Part shown: positions 41,481 through 49,802 of the stretch, piece by piece
How the letters are laid out: each line of letters opens with the position of its first letter
How positions within the stretch are numbered: position 1 is the stretch's first letter
Source: an uncultured Lachnospiraceae bacterium
Lineage (GTDB): Bacteria > Bacillota > Clostridia > Lachnospirales > Lachnospiraceae
Assembly (NCBI GenBank): GCA_947564645.1
Contig: CANOCU010000001.1
Span: forward strand, 81,530-145,529
Length of the DNA: 64,000 bases
Direction: 5' to 3'
The notes under the pieces: model-generated
What the model was told of the DNA's origin: nothing
Seen by the model: the letters and a program-made list of their open reading frames with translations, nothing else
Database searches by the model: none
Translations under genes and position numbers: made by a program

Positions 41481-43727
41481 CTATTTCGTTAACAGCATCA
41501 TGATCTCATTGCTTCTGGCAACGAACTTCGTCATCGCCTCCGGCTCAAGCGGCGCCTGCTGCAGCAGCGCCAGATCGTAGAGCTGTTCGCAGATCATCTT
41601 CACGTTCTCGCCGTCCTGATGCTCTAATACATACTGTACAAGCGGATGGTTGGCGTTCAGGATCAGTGTCTCACCCTCCTTGCCAAAGCCCATGCCCATA
41701 TCCATCCCCTGCATGGAGTACATCTTCATCATATCCTGCATCCTGCGGGACTCCTCCGACAGTGTGATCATGGAAGAAATCTTCTTGTTCTTCAGCTTCT
41801 CGATCTTCACCTTGATGGCATCCTTCTTGAGCACCTTCTTCATCAGCCCTGCAACTTCTTCTGCCTGCTTCTCCATCTGCTTCTCAGCCTTCTTGGAGGT
41901 CTTGGCTTTGAACACGTCCGTCAGGTCCGCATCGATCCTCTGGAACTTGATGCCTTCATTCTTCATCTCCAGCTGGGAGACGAAAGGCTGGTCGATATTG
42001 TGCGTCAGGATCACGGCATCCATCTTGGCAGCCTTGAACATATTGATATACTGACTCTGCTGTTTCTCATCCGTCACGTAGTAGATGACTTTCTCTTTCT
42101 TCTCCTCTTCGGCTTCCTCTAAGTCCTCCTCGTCCTCATCCTCGACGACTTCGGCCTCCACTTTCTCGCCGTTCTCGTCCACCGCACCGGACTCTGCTGT
42201 CTCTGTCTGTCCGTCCGTCGTCTCGCTGTCGGCTTCCGCCTTCCCGCCGTTCTCATCGATCCCGGCTTCCACCTTCTCACCGCTCTCAACGATCCCGGCT
42301 TCCGCTTTCTCACCGCTCTCATCCACGATCTCGGCTTCCACTTTCTCACCGTTCTCGTCTACGGCGCTCTCGCCGTCCTTCACCTCGTCCGGATCAACCT
42401 TGTTGACTTCCAGGCACTCTGGCAGTGTCAGATAGACACCCTCCAGGTTCTTAAAGAGGATATAATCCGTCATCTTCTCGCAGAACTTATCGTCCTTTAA
42501 GCAGCCGAACTTGATGAACGGGCTGATGTCATCCCAGTATTTCTCGTACTCTTCCTTCTCTGTCTTGCACATGCCGGACAGCTTGTCTGCCACCTTCTTG
42601 GTGATGTACTCGCTGATCTTCTTCACGAAACCGTCGTTCTGCAGCGCGCTTCTGGACACGTTCAGCGGCAGATCCGGGCAGTCGATCACACCTTTTAACA
42701 AAAGAAGGAACTCGGGAATGACTTCCTTGATATTGTCCGCGATAAATACCTGGTTATTATACAGCTTGATGGTTCCCTCGATGGATTCATACTCCATGTT
42801 GATCTTCGGGAAATACAGGATACCCTTCATATTAAAAGGATAATCCATATTCAGGTGGATCCAGAACAGCGGCTCCTTGTAATCCTGGAATACCTTGCGG
42901 TAAAACTCCAGATACTCCTCCTTCGTGCACTCATTAGGGTGCTTCGTCCAGAGAGGATGGGTCTCATTCAAAAGCTCGGGACGCTTCTTTATCTTGAACT
43001 TCTGCTCGTCCTCCTCCTTCTCCTTCTTGATCTCCTCCACGACCTCATCCGTGTCCAGCTTCTCGTCTGCCGTAACCGTCTGTGTCTCCGTGGTGTTGGC
43101 CTTGGAGAGATAGATCTCCGTTGGCATGAAGGAACAGTATTTCTTGATGACCTCTCTCGCCTTATACTCATTGCAGAACTCCAGGCAGTCCTCATTGATC
43201 AGCAGCGTGATCTCGGTACCGACCTCGGTTCTCGTGCCTTCCTCCATATCGAATTCCGTGCCGCCGTCGCACTCCCAATGTACCGGGCTGGCGCCTTCCT
43301 GCCAGGACAGAGAGTCGATATGCACCTCATCCGCCACCATAAACGCCGAATAGAATCCCAGACCGAAATGTCCGATGATCTGATCCTCATTGGCCTTATC
43401 CTTATACTTCTCGATGAAATCCGTCGCGCCGGAAAAAGCGATCTGGTTGATATACTCCTCCACCTCGTCCGCCGTCATACCGATACCGTTATCAATAAAC
43501 TTAAGCGTCTTCTCCTCCGGATTCACGATCACCTGGATCTGCGGCTTATAACCGTCCGGCAGGGCATATTCCCCCATCATATCCAGTTTCTTCAACTTCG
43601 TGATCGCATCACAGCCGTTGGAGATCAGTTCCCGGAAGAAGATATCATGGTCGGAATACAACCATTTCTTGATGATCGGGAAAATATTGTCGCTGTTAAT
43701 TGATAAATTACCATGCTTTGCTGCCAT
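41481..43727 (-). CDS. htpG: HtpG (Hsp90) chaperone with acidic repeat insertion
   Basis: About 748 residues; usual HtpG is about 620-640. The GHKL ATPase shows ELISNGCDAITKLKK (about 33), DNGIGMT (about 78) and GHFGLGFYSAFMV (about 118). The middle domain follows, and the C-terminal dimer part ends near NANHPLVQYV. The extra length is an acidic, repetitive insert (about residues 450-550, gene 42130-42385) built of units like ENGEKVEAE and ESGEKAEAG, placed just before the middle-domain strand VIYYVTDE. The start is ATG 43727; the 30 residues before it are not HtpG-like. It is heat-inducible through a CIRCE operator at 43833-43859. Confidence 0.93.
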   Translation of the reverse strand: MAAKHGNLSINSDNIFPIIKKWLYSDHDIFFRELISNGCDAITKLKKLDMMGEYALPDGYKPQIQVIVNPEEKTLKFIDNGIGMTADEVEEYINQIAFSGATDFIEKYKDKANEDQIIGHFGLGFYSAFMVADEVHIDSLSWQEGASPVHWECDGGTEFDMEEGTRTEVGTEITLLINEDCLEFCNEYKAREVIKKYCSFMPTEIYLSKANTTETQTVTADEKLDTDEVVEEIKKEKEEDEQKFKIKKRPELLNETHPLWTKHPNECTKEEYLEFYRKVFQDYKEPLFWIHLNMDYPFNMKGILYFPKINMEYESIEGTIKLYNNQVFIADNIKEVIPEFLLLLKGVIDCPDLPLNVSRSALQNDGFVKKISEYITKKVADKLSGMCKTEKEEYEKYWDDISPFIKFGCLKDDKFCEKMTDYILFKNLEGVYLTLPECLEVNKVDPDEVKDGESAVDENGEKVEAEIVDESGEKAEAGIVESGEKVEAGIDENGGKAEADSETTDGQTETAESGAVDENGEKVEAEVVEDEDEEDLEEAEEEKKEKVIYYVTDEKQQSQYINMFKAAKMDAVILTHNIDQPFVSQLEMKNEGIKFQRIDADLTDVFKAKTSKKAEKQMEKQAEEVAGLMKKVLKKDAIKVKIEKLKNKKISSMITLSEESRRMQDMMKMYSMQGMDMGMGFGKEGETLILNANHPLVQYVLEHQDGENVKMICEQLYDLALLQQAPLEPEAMTKFVARSNEIMMLLTK
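42140..42375 (-). repeat. Imperfect tandem repeat coding the acidic HtpG insert
   Basis: Units of about 30-40 bases encoding variants of (D/E)ENGEKVEAE recur about five times. The first and last copies (around 42151-42180 and 42331-42360) are nearly identical. It is likely to expand and contract between strains. Confidence 0.7.
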
Positions 43728-43832
43728 TTTCTCACGTTCCTTTCTGATCCTGTTAAATTTCAATTTCACATAGATTCTTTCCTTGTCTGCTAGATAGTTT
43801 AATACGCTCTTACGCATAAGTCAAGAAAAATA

Positions 43833-43859
43833 TTAGCACTCACCGTTAATGAGTGCTAA
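43833..43859 (-). promoter_or_regulatory. CIRCE operator (HrcA binding site) of htpG
   Basis: TTAGCACTC, 9 bases, GAGTGCTAA: an exact CIRCE consensus, with the dyad extended to 17-base perfect arms. It lies just upstream of a -35 box TTGACT, 17-base spacer and TAAACT on the minus strand. HrcA bound here should repress htpG until heat or misfolded protein titrates the system. Confidence 0.93.
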
Positions 43860-43930
43860 TATTTTTCTAAAATATCTGTAAACTTCCCGTAAACAGCGCA
43901 TATAACCGTATGATCTGTTTGTTTTGCACC

Positions 43931-43959
43931 TTGCACACCAATAAAATATGCTGTATGAT
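43931..43959 (+). promoter_or_regulatory. Promoter of the first DUF4258/YgiT pair
   Basis: TTGCAC (43931-43936), a 17-base spacer and TATGAT (43954-43959), followed by a purine-rich ribosome site (AAAAGGGGGGG). Confidence 0.6.
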
Positions 43960-43989
43960 TGATGAAAAACAGCAAAAGGGGGGGCAACG

Positions 43990-44310
43990 TTGTTGATTGA
44001 CATTGAAACGCTGAGGGAATATTACAAACAAGGAAGCGTGATCATAACAATCCATGCTCAAGAACGTTTAAGGCAAAGAGGGATAAGGGCAAGAGATGTT
44101 AAGAATTGCATTATGTCTGGAGAGATCATAGAGCAGTATCCGGATGACTTCCCCTTCCAAAGCTGTTTAATCTTTGGATATGCTGTAGACGGCAAAATTA
44201 TACATGTTGTGGCCAGCGATGAAGGAACAGGGAGTCGAATCATAACGGCATATTTCCCAGATAATAAAAAGTTTAAGGACAATCTAAAAACCAGAAGGGA
44301 GCGAGAATAA
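43990..44310 (+). CDS. DUF4258-family protein, probable toxin of a TA pair (copy 1)
   Basis: 106 residues. Motifs: ITIHAQERLRQRGI (about 18-31) and SCLIFGYAVDGKIIHVV (about 58-74), the DUF4258 core, which resembles RelE/MqsR-type folds. The start is probably TTG (43990 or 43993), after a G-rich ribosome site; no ATG is suitable. Its TAA overlaps the ATG of the next gene as TAATG. The same two-gene unit recurs at 62146-62690 with the same TAATG overlap and about 45-50% identity. Toxin activity is inferred from pairing with a YgiT/MqsA-type partner. Confidence 0.75.
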   Translation: MLIDIETLREYYKQGSVIITIHAQERLRQRGIRARDVKNCIMSGEIIEQYPDDFPFQSCLIFGYAVDGKIIHVVASDEGTGSRIITAYFPDNKKFKDNLKTRRERE

Positions 44311-44540
44311 TGCGTTGTATGAGTTGTAAACACGGAGAAATGAAAGAAGCGTTAACAACCTATTTTACACGTTTGAACAATTGTTATGTGATCATTGAGA
44401 ATGTGCCATGTTTAAAGTGTAATCAATGCGGAGAAGAGTTTATCAACACTTCTGTAGCGGAAAAGATTGATGATATTTTAGACAGTATCGAGAAAATCGC
44501 AAGTAAGATTTTTATTTTAGATTATGCCTCGGCGGCATAG
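44310..44540 (+). CDS. YgiT/MqsA-type zinc-finger protein, probable antitoxin (copy 1)
   Basis: 76 residues. Cysteine pairs CMSC (3-6) and CLKCNQCG (about 34-41) form a YgiT zinc finger. The C-terminal tail AEKIDDILDSIEKIASKIFILDYASAA is helical. Full MqsA (131 residues) carries a C-terminal DNA-binding helix-turn-helix that is absent here, so any autoregulation must work differently. It overlaps the DUF4258 gene by one base, giving translational coupling. Confidence 0.78.
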   Translation: MRCMSCKHGEMKEALTTYFTRLNNCYVIIENVPCLKCNQCGEEFINTSVAEKIDDILDSIEKIASKIFILDYASAA

Positions 44541-44556
44541 ATCATAAAATCACTTT

Positions 44557-44598
44557 CGGCCCTGCCAAAGCTTCCGTATATTGCTTTGGCAGAGCCGG
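44557..44598. terminator. Hairpin between the YgiT gene and the metallo-hydrolase gene
   Basis: CTGCCAAAGC pairs with GCTTTGGCAG around an 11-base loop, extended by CGGC/GCCG. It lies between convergent genes. There is no long U tract. Confidence 0.5.
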
Positions 44599-44622
44599 AA
44601 TGTCATACAGATGCTCCCTCGA

Positions 44623-45261
44623 TCACCCTTCCATCCTGATCTCGACCCTGACAGGCTCCTTCACATTCTCCCGGAACACATCCGCATCCTCCCTCTTCCC
44701 TACAATGCTTCCGTAATGGGTGGGAATCGCCACCGACGGGCGGATCGTGTTGACAAGCTCCGCCGCCTTCTTCGCATTCATCGTATACGTACCGCCGATG
44801 GGCACCAGCGCGATATCACATTTCACCTGTTTATTCTCCTTCGTCATGTCCGTATCGCCGGCAACATAGATCCGTTTTCCGTCCAGGCGCAGGACATACC
44901 CCACCCACTCCGCGCTTTTTGGATGAAAAGGCTTCACGTTGTTGTAGGCGGGCACAGTCTCCAGTTCCAGCCCGTCGAACTCATGATAAGTCCCCGGTTT
45001 CACAGTACAGATCCGGCCCACGGACAAGGCAGCCTTCTGTGCTTTCGCCTCCATCTTCTCCGGCACGACCAGCACGGTATCGCTTTTTCCCACCTTCTCG
45101 ATATCTTCCGGTGAGAAATGATCATAGTGGTCATGTGTGATCAGAATATAGGCCGCGTCGTGAGGCGTCTCCTCCATCCGGAACGGATCCAGATAGATGT
45201 TCCCCACGCGGCTGCCGATCCTGATGCTGCTGTGCGTAAATACTTTGATATTGTCTGTCAT
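44623..45261 (-). CDS. Metallo-beta-lactamase-fold hydrolase (UlaG-like)
   Basis: 212 residues. Metal motif THDHYDH (about 44-50), then AGDTDM (about 117) and a late THYGS histidine (about 180), as in small UlaG/RNase Z-like hydrolases. Length matches the compact family. The substrate is unknown; relatives include ascorbate-6-phosphate lactonase and phosphodiesterases. GGAGG seven bases before the ATG fixes the start. It follows the Asp-box protein gene by 37 bases on the same strand. Confidence 0.85.
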   Translation of the reverse strand: MTDNIKVFTHSSIRIGSRVGNIYLDPFRMEETPHDAAYILITHDHYDHFSPEDIEKVGKSDTVLVVPEKMEAKAQKAALSVGRICTVKPGTYHEFDGLELETVPAYNNVKPFHPKSAEWVGYVLRLDGKRIYVAGDTDMTKENKQVKCDIALVPIGGTYTMNAKKAAELVNTIRPSVAIPTHYGSIVGKREDADVFRENVKEPVRVEIRMEG

Positions 45262-45298
45262 GCTGACTCCTCCCCTTACTCCTTATCTCATTCTCCGA

Positions 45299-46492
45299 TC
45301 AGAAAGAACCGTCTGCTTCCACCGTCCCCACATACCGCCAGTTCTTCCCTCTGTCCTTCGACTCATACAGTCCACAGACCTTGACCCCGTCCTCATAGTG
45401 ATCCCCGTCCGGTCCCTGCCCGGCCTGCATAAATAATCTCCCCTCTTCTTCCCATACCTTCTCCGGCATGATGAAAGGCTGATACAGACTTCCGTCCGGC
45501 AGTTCCATCTCCGCGGAAGGGTAAGTGACTGCCTGGAAACTTCTTCCGCCGTCTTCCGTGCGGTAGAGTAAACCGCGGCTTCCGCCGCTATAGGCCAGGC
45601 AGGAAAACCCGGTCTTCTCATCCTCCAGGAAATCGATCCACTTCGCATAACCGCCGCTGCCCAGATAGGGATCCGGATTTACCACGGAAGTATTGACGCC
45701 GTCCACGGCTTCCAACAGCACATAGTAGCTGCTACCCGCCGCCCGGTCTACGCCGACCATCCGCAGCTGTGTGCCGTCCTTTCTCTGGTAGAAGCAGTCC
45801 GCTTCATAGTCTCTCCATATCTCCGGCATCTCCTCCATAATCTCCGCTGACGCCCCCGCGCTCTCGCCGGACTCTTCCTCTGCGCCTGCAGATGTCCCGG
45901 CGCTGCTTTCTGCGCGCTCCTCCTGCTGTTGCCACACTTCCAGGGAATCCTGCTCCACCTGGCGGTAGACCGCATTGTAGAATCGTGTCCTGTCATACGG
46001 TTCCAGATAAGGCAGGATGTCGAAATAGCGCCGGTCCTCCTCCGGGAAATATCCGATCCTTTCAAATCCCACCTTCTCCTGCAGTTCCTCCACAAGATCG
46101 CAGCATGCATTGCTGAATGCTTCCACTTCTCCCGGCTGTCTGCCGTGAAAACCGACTATGGCAATATACGCTGTCTCCCCGTTATCCTCACTCTTCTCAA
46201 ATGTCGTGATTCTGTTATGTCCATAGGAGAACTGCTGTGCCAGCTCCGCAAGCCAGGACTCCTCAGGATCGTCCGCCTCTTCCGGCAGTGCTTCCTCCAC
46301 GGCAGGCTCCTCATTCGTCTGCTGCCGCCCGGTCCGAACTTCCTCCCTGCCGCTCCGGTCTGCCCGTATTTCCTCCCTGCCGCTCCGGTCTGTCCGGCTG
46401 TCCGCCGTATGGATCAGCCATCCCGAGATGCCGCAAAGCGTCAGCAGCGCAAGACCCAGGGTCAGCAACAATGCTCTTGTCTGCTCTTTCAT
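45299..46492 (-). CDS. Membrane-anchored Asp-box (BNR-like) protein of unknown function
   Basis: 397 residues. An N-terminal membrane anchor (about 7-27) is followed by a short charged tandem repeat, DRSGREEIRADRSGREEV (about 35-52), then a linker and an extracytoplasmic part. Near the C-terminus, LLYRTEDGGRSFQAV and GLYESKDRGKNWRYVG match the Asp-box (BNR) pattern S/TxDxGxxW of sialidase-type propellers, but only two copies are seen, too few for a full propeller. A Ser/Glu/Gly-rich stretch (about 197-220) breaks the middle. AAAGGA precedes the ATG. It lies downstream of the PrsA-like gene. Function unknown. Confidence 0.65.
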   Translation of the reverse strand: MKEQTRALLLTLGLALLTLCGISGWLIHTADSRTDRSGREEIRADRSGREEVRTGRQQTNEEPAVEEALPEEADDPEESWLAELAQQFSYGHNRITTFEKSEDNGETAYIAIVGFHGRQPGEVEAFSNACCDLVEELQEKVGFERIGYFPEEDRRYFDILPYLEPYDRTRFYNAVYRQVEQDSLEVWQQQEERAESSAGTSAGAEEESGESAGASAEIMEEMPEIWRDYEADCFYQRKDGTQLRMVGVDRAAGSSYYVLLEAVDGVNTSVVNPDPYLGSGGYAKWIDFLEDEKTGFSCLAYSGGSRGLLYRTEDGGRSFQAVTYPSAEMELPDGSLYQPFIMPEKVWEEEGRLFMQAGQGPDGDHYEDGVKVCGLYESKDRGKNWRYVGTVEADGSF

Positions 46493-46554
46493 ATCGCGTG
46501 TCCTTTCCGTTCAAACGCCTTTAGACATAGCATAAATCAGATCCCGCCCTCCGG

Positions 46555-47649
46555 CTATCCGAAATACTCCGTATACACCTCAAAGAAATCCATCGTCTTC
46601 ACATTCTCGTCATGGATAAAGCCCACTCTGTTCCACAACTCTTCATTCAGATTTCTGGTCAGCGTCTCCACATAGGCATCATATTCCTGTCCGAAGGCTT
46701 CCGCTCGTCTCTGGTCCACGATCTTGATCTTGTTGGCATCCGTCTCATCCTTGTCAAACGTATTCAGGCACTTGATGATATGATACCCGAATTCCGTCTC
46801 CACCACATCGCTGATCTCATCTTTCCCCAGATTAAAAGCCGCCGTCTCAAAGGCCTCATCCATCTCACCCTTGCCGAATGAATAGGTGCTCTTGTCATCC
46901 TCGCTGTAGCGGCGGATCAGCTCATCAAAGTCCTCTCCCTCTCTTGCCAGCCTCAATGCTTCACTGGCCTGTCTGTAAGCGTCCTGTTTCGCTTCCTCCG
47001 TATACTCCACTTTCTTGCCCGTACCGTCTAAGGCATAAGTCTTGATCAGGATATGCTCCACCGTGATCGTCCTCGCCTCGTCGTCGCTGATCTCCGGGTT
47101 GATGTCCTTGATCGTATACTGATACACCTTCTCCGCCAGTGCAAATTCCGTATACAGATCGCTGATCGTCTTCCTGGAGATTCCCATCTGCTCTATTTCC
47201 GCATCGTTTAAAGATTCATAGTAAGCCGAAGCCGCATTCTTTACCTGCGCTTTCTCCTCGCTGCTTAACTCCACCTGATAGCGCTCCGCCATCAGATTCA
47301 TCGTCTTGATGCGCGCGATCTGCGCCAGGGCGATATCCTTCACGTTCTGTTCCAGCGTCACACCGTCCACATTCGTGGCCCAGATCTCCGGTCCGTAGAC
47401 GCTCTCGTAACGATTCTGTATGTTGGTCAGGTATACCATGATCTCCGGCAGGGAACAGGTACTGGTCTCGATCCGGAAGATTTCATCCCGGTCAAATCCC
47501 GTAGTCAGCACCACCTTCGTGCCAAACCCCTTCCCCTCCCCGCATCCGGTCAGACTGCCCAGACACAGCCCCCCTGCCAGGAGCATTCCTGCCGCATATT
47601 TCCACGTCTTTCTCCTCATAGATCTGTTATGCTCTCTCTTTCCATTCAT
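46555..47649 (-). CDS. PrsA/SurA-type peptidyl-prolyl isomerase lipoprotein
   Basis: 364 residues. The signal peptide ends in the lipobox LTGC (about residues 34-37). A parvulin domain (about 195-305) shows VEHILIKTYALDG, DFDELIRRYSEDD, SFGKGEMDEAFETAAFNLGKDEIS and FGYHIIKCL. The surrounding helices resemble SurA-N. It helps secreted proteins fold outside the membrane, as PrsA does. An ATG ten codons further in is also possible. It sits upstream of the Asp-box membrane protein, which might be a client or partner. Confidence 0.88.
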   Translation of the reverse strand: MNGKREHNRSMRRKTWKYAAGMLLAGGLCLGSLTGCGEGKGFGTKVVLTTGFDRDEIFRIETSTCSLPEIMVYLTNIQNRYESVYGPEIWATNVDGVTLEQNVKDIALAQIARIKTMNLMAERYQVELSSEEKAQVKNAASAYYESLNDAEIEQMGISRKTISDLYTEFALAEKVYQYTIKDINPEISDDEARTITVEHILIKTYALDGTGKKVEYTEEAKQDAYRQASEALRLAREGEDFDELIRRYSEDDKSTYSFGKGEMDEAFETAAFNLGKDEISDVVETEFGYHIIKCLNTFDKDETDANKIKIVDQRRAEAFGQEYDAYVETLTRNLNEELWNRVGFIHDENVKTMDFFEVYTEYFG

Positions 47650-47691
47650 CCATCTTCCTTCCTGTCGTTGACGAGATCAGGCTTGCTTTTC

Positions 47692-48447
47692 TTATTGTAT
47701 CCGGTTTCCTGCCTTGTCAAACCATATTTCCCCGTTGGTCAGCACATAATCCTCACCGTTTAAGATCGCCTGCGCATAATCCCCGGCCGAGCGGATCCTG
47801 CGTCTGAAAGCGATCCCGCCTCCAAGCAGATCTGTCGTGTGGATATCCGACCCGCCAGTCAGCGGCAGTTTATGCTGCCCGGCATAAGCGATCGCCCTCT
47901 GGTCAAAAGCCGGATCATTGTGCGCCATACTCCGGGAATTGGAATGGGTCGCATTTACCCCCTCCACACCGTCCACCCACTGCGGGTAAAGCCGGATGTC
48001 CGGAATATAACCCGCCTCCCGAAACGGATGCGCATGGATCACCAGACCGCCCGCCTCATGGATCAGCCGGTACTGCTCTTCCACCGTCGCCGTCCTGATC
48101 TGCGGATGCGACTTCATCCAGGCCCCGTCCACGCCGTAGATCAGAAATTCCGTGCCGTCATACCCGGCCTCATATCCATAGAAGACATCCAGTCCGATTC
48201 TGCTGCCCTCTTCTTTTGCATGAAGATAGCCCTGCTCAAACCGGTCCACCCATTCCTCCCAGGGCAGGCTCCTGTTAACCGCCGTATTGCCACCCCAGTT
48301 ATGATCCGTCACAAAGATTCCCGTATAGCCGTATTCCTTACACGCTCCCGCCATCCTAGCCCCGCTGCTGCGCGCACACGCGCTGGACTCTTCCGTGTGC
48401 AGATGTGTCTCGTACAAATAAGGGTACTGTTCCCGTATTGCTGCCAT
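47692..48447 (-). CDS. PHP-domain phosphoesterase
   Basis: About 251 residues. Metal-site motifs of the PHP fold are HLHTEES (about 15), TDHNWGG (about 47), HAHPF (about 155) and GGSDIHT (about 206). This family includes histidinol phosphatase-like and polymerase-associated phosphoesterases; the substrate cannot be given. The frame remains open to 48588, but ATG 48447, after AAAGGA, matches the family start. A 7-base GGGGATT/AATCCCC inverted repeat lies in the leader (about 48521-48561). Confidence 0.85.
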   Translation of the reverse strand: MAAIREQYPYLYETHLHTEESSACARSSGARMAGACKEYGYTGIFVTDHNWGGNTAVNRSLPWEEWVDRFEQGYLHAKEEGSRIGLDVFYGYEAGYDGTEFLIYGVDGAWMKSHPQIRTATVEEQYRLIHEAGGLVIHAHPFREAGYIPDIRLYPQWVDGVEGVNATHSNSRSMAHNDPAFDQRAIAYAGQHKLPLTGGSDIHTTDLLGGGIAFRRRIRSAGDYAQAILNGEDYVLTNGEIWFDKAGNRIQ

Positions 48448-48569
48448 ATGATATCCGTTCCTTTCTCCGCGCTGCCATGATAGAATCCGGCACGCATCTT
48501 TCGATCCTCTCAACACAAAGGGGATTAAATCGCGTGCTGATACACCCAAACCTAATCCCCCTCTGTCCT

Positions 48570-48653
48570 GGCGCAACAAGTGCGCCAAACTCCCTATAAG
48601 TACTCTCTGTTCATACTATATAAGAGCTGCTGCCATAGTCTTTCTTTTCATAC
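48570..48653 (-). repeat. Post-stop repeat with hairpin, copy B
   Basis: 48624-48653 matches 7663-7692 (about 26 of 30), beginning right at the ilvE stop. The hairpin GGCGCA-loop-TGCGCC (48570-48586) follows 37 bases on, separated by an insertion that repeats TAGTATGAA. Copy A has the hairpin directly adjacent. Confidence 0.5.
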
Positions 48654-49678
48654 TATGCGATCACATGGATCCATCCTGCGGGCGCTTCGATCCGCCCCAT
48701 CTGGATCCCTGTCAGCGTATCGTACAGTTTCTTCGTCACAGGCCCCATCTCGCTCATGCCGCTTGGGAAAGCGATCTCTCTGCCATGATCCACGATCTTG
48801 CCCACCGGAGAGATCACGGCCGCCGTACCGCAGAGACCGCACTCCGCAAACTCAGCAACTTCCCCGATCGGAATCTCTCTCTCTTCCACTTCCAGACCAA
48901 GATACTCCTTCGCCACCACCATCAGCGAACGTCTCGTGATCGAAGGCAGGATGCTGTCGGACTTAGGCGTCACCACCTTATTGTCCTTCGTCACAAACAG
49001 GAAGTTAGCCCCTCCCGTCTCCTCCACCTTCGTCCTGGTAGCCGCATCCAGATACAGATTCTCATCATACCCTTCCTCATGCGCTGTCACGATGGCATGC
49101 AGGCTCATGGCATAATTCAGTCCCGCCTTGATATGGCCCGTGCCATGCGGTGCCGCCCGGTCGAAATCACTCACTTTCAGGGTAAGCGGCTTCACACCGC
49201 CCTTGAAATAAGGCCCTACCGGCGTGGTAAACACTCTGAACTGATACTCGTCGGCCGGCTTCACACCGATCACCGCAGAGCTGGCGAACATATAAGGCCG
49301 GATATACAGCGTGGCGCCGGAGCCGTAAGGCGGTACATAGGCCGCATTGGCCGCTACCGTATCGCTCACCGCCTGCACGAATCTGTCCTTCGGAAAAACA
49401 GGCATCTCCAGTCTTTTACAGGTATCTTCCATACGCTGTGCATTCAGATCCGGGCGGAAGGTCACAATACGGCCGTCCTCCGTCGTATAGGCTTTCATTC
49501 CCTCGAAACAGGTCTGCGCATACTGCAGCACGCCGGCGCACTCGTTGATCACAAGATTTGCCTCAGATGTCAATGCGCCCTCGTCCCACGCGCCGTTCTT
49601 ATAATTTGCCACAAACCTTTTATCCGTCTCCTGATACCCAAATCCAAGGTTTGCCCAGTCAATATTCTTTTTCTCCAT
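48653..49678 (-). CDS. ilvE: Branched-chain amino-acid aminotransferase
   Basis: About 341 residues, class IV PLP aminotransferase. The PLP lysine lies in the GHIKAGLNYAMSL stretch (about 183). The class IV signature TKVEETGGANFLFV (about 213-226) is clear, with EIPIGEVAEFAECGLCGTAA near 275 completing the site. It interconverts leucine, isoleucine and valine with their keto acids using glutamate. GGAGGAG lies just before ATG 49678; the 27 residues before it are not conserved. It is monocistronic. Confidence 0.94.
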   Translation of the reverse strand: MEKKNIDWANLGFGYQETDKRFVANYKNGAWDEGALTSEANLVINECAGVLQYAQTCFEGMKAYTTEDGRIVTFRPDLNAQRMEDTCKRLEMPVFPKDRFVQAVSDTVAANAAYVPPYGSGATLYIRPYMFASSAVIGVKPADEYQFRVFTTPVGPYFKGGVKPLTLKVSDFDRAAPHGTGHIKAGLNYAMSLHAIVTAHEEGYDENLYLDAATRTKVEETGGANFLFVTKDNKVVTPKSDSILPSITRRSLMVVAKEYLGLEVEEREIPIGEVAEFAECGLCGTAAVISPVGKIVDHGREIAFPSGMSEMGPVTKKLYDTLTGIQMGRIEAPAGWIHVIA

Positions 49679-49802
49679 CTTCTCCTCCGTTCCAAACACA
49701 GCGCAGCGGCTTCTCTTTGCCGCGCGTATCCCTTCTACACTGTTACCATTACTTCCCACTCCCTAATTATATTATACTTTTCACTCTAAAAGTCAAGTGC
49801 TG

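Noticed and set aside
42140-42375. Repeats in htpG considered as a CRISPR-like array
   Set aside because: Units are in-frame coding, imperfect and without unique spacers of constant length; they encode an acidic insert. No CRISPR array was seen anywhere in the window.
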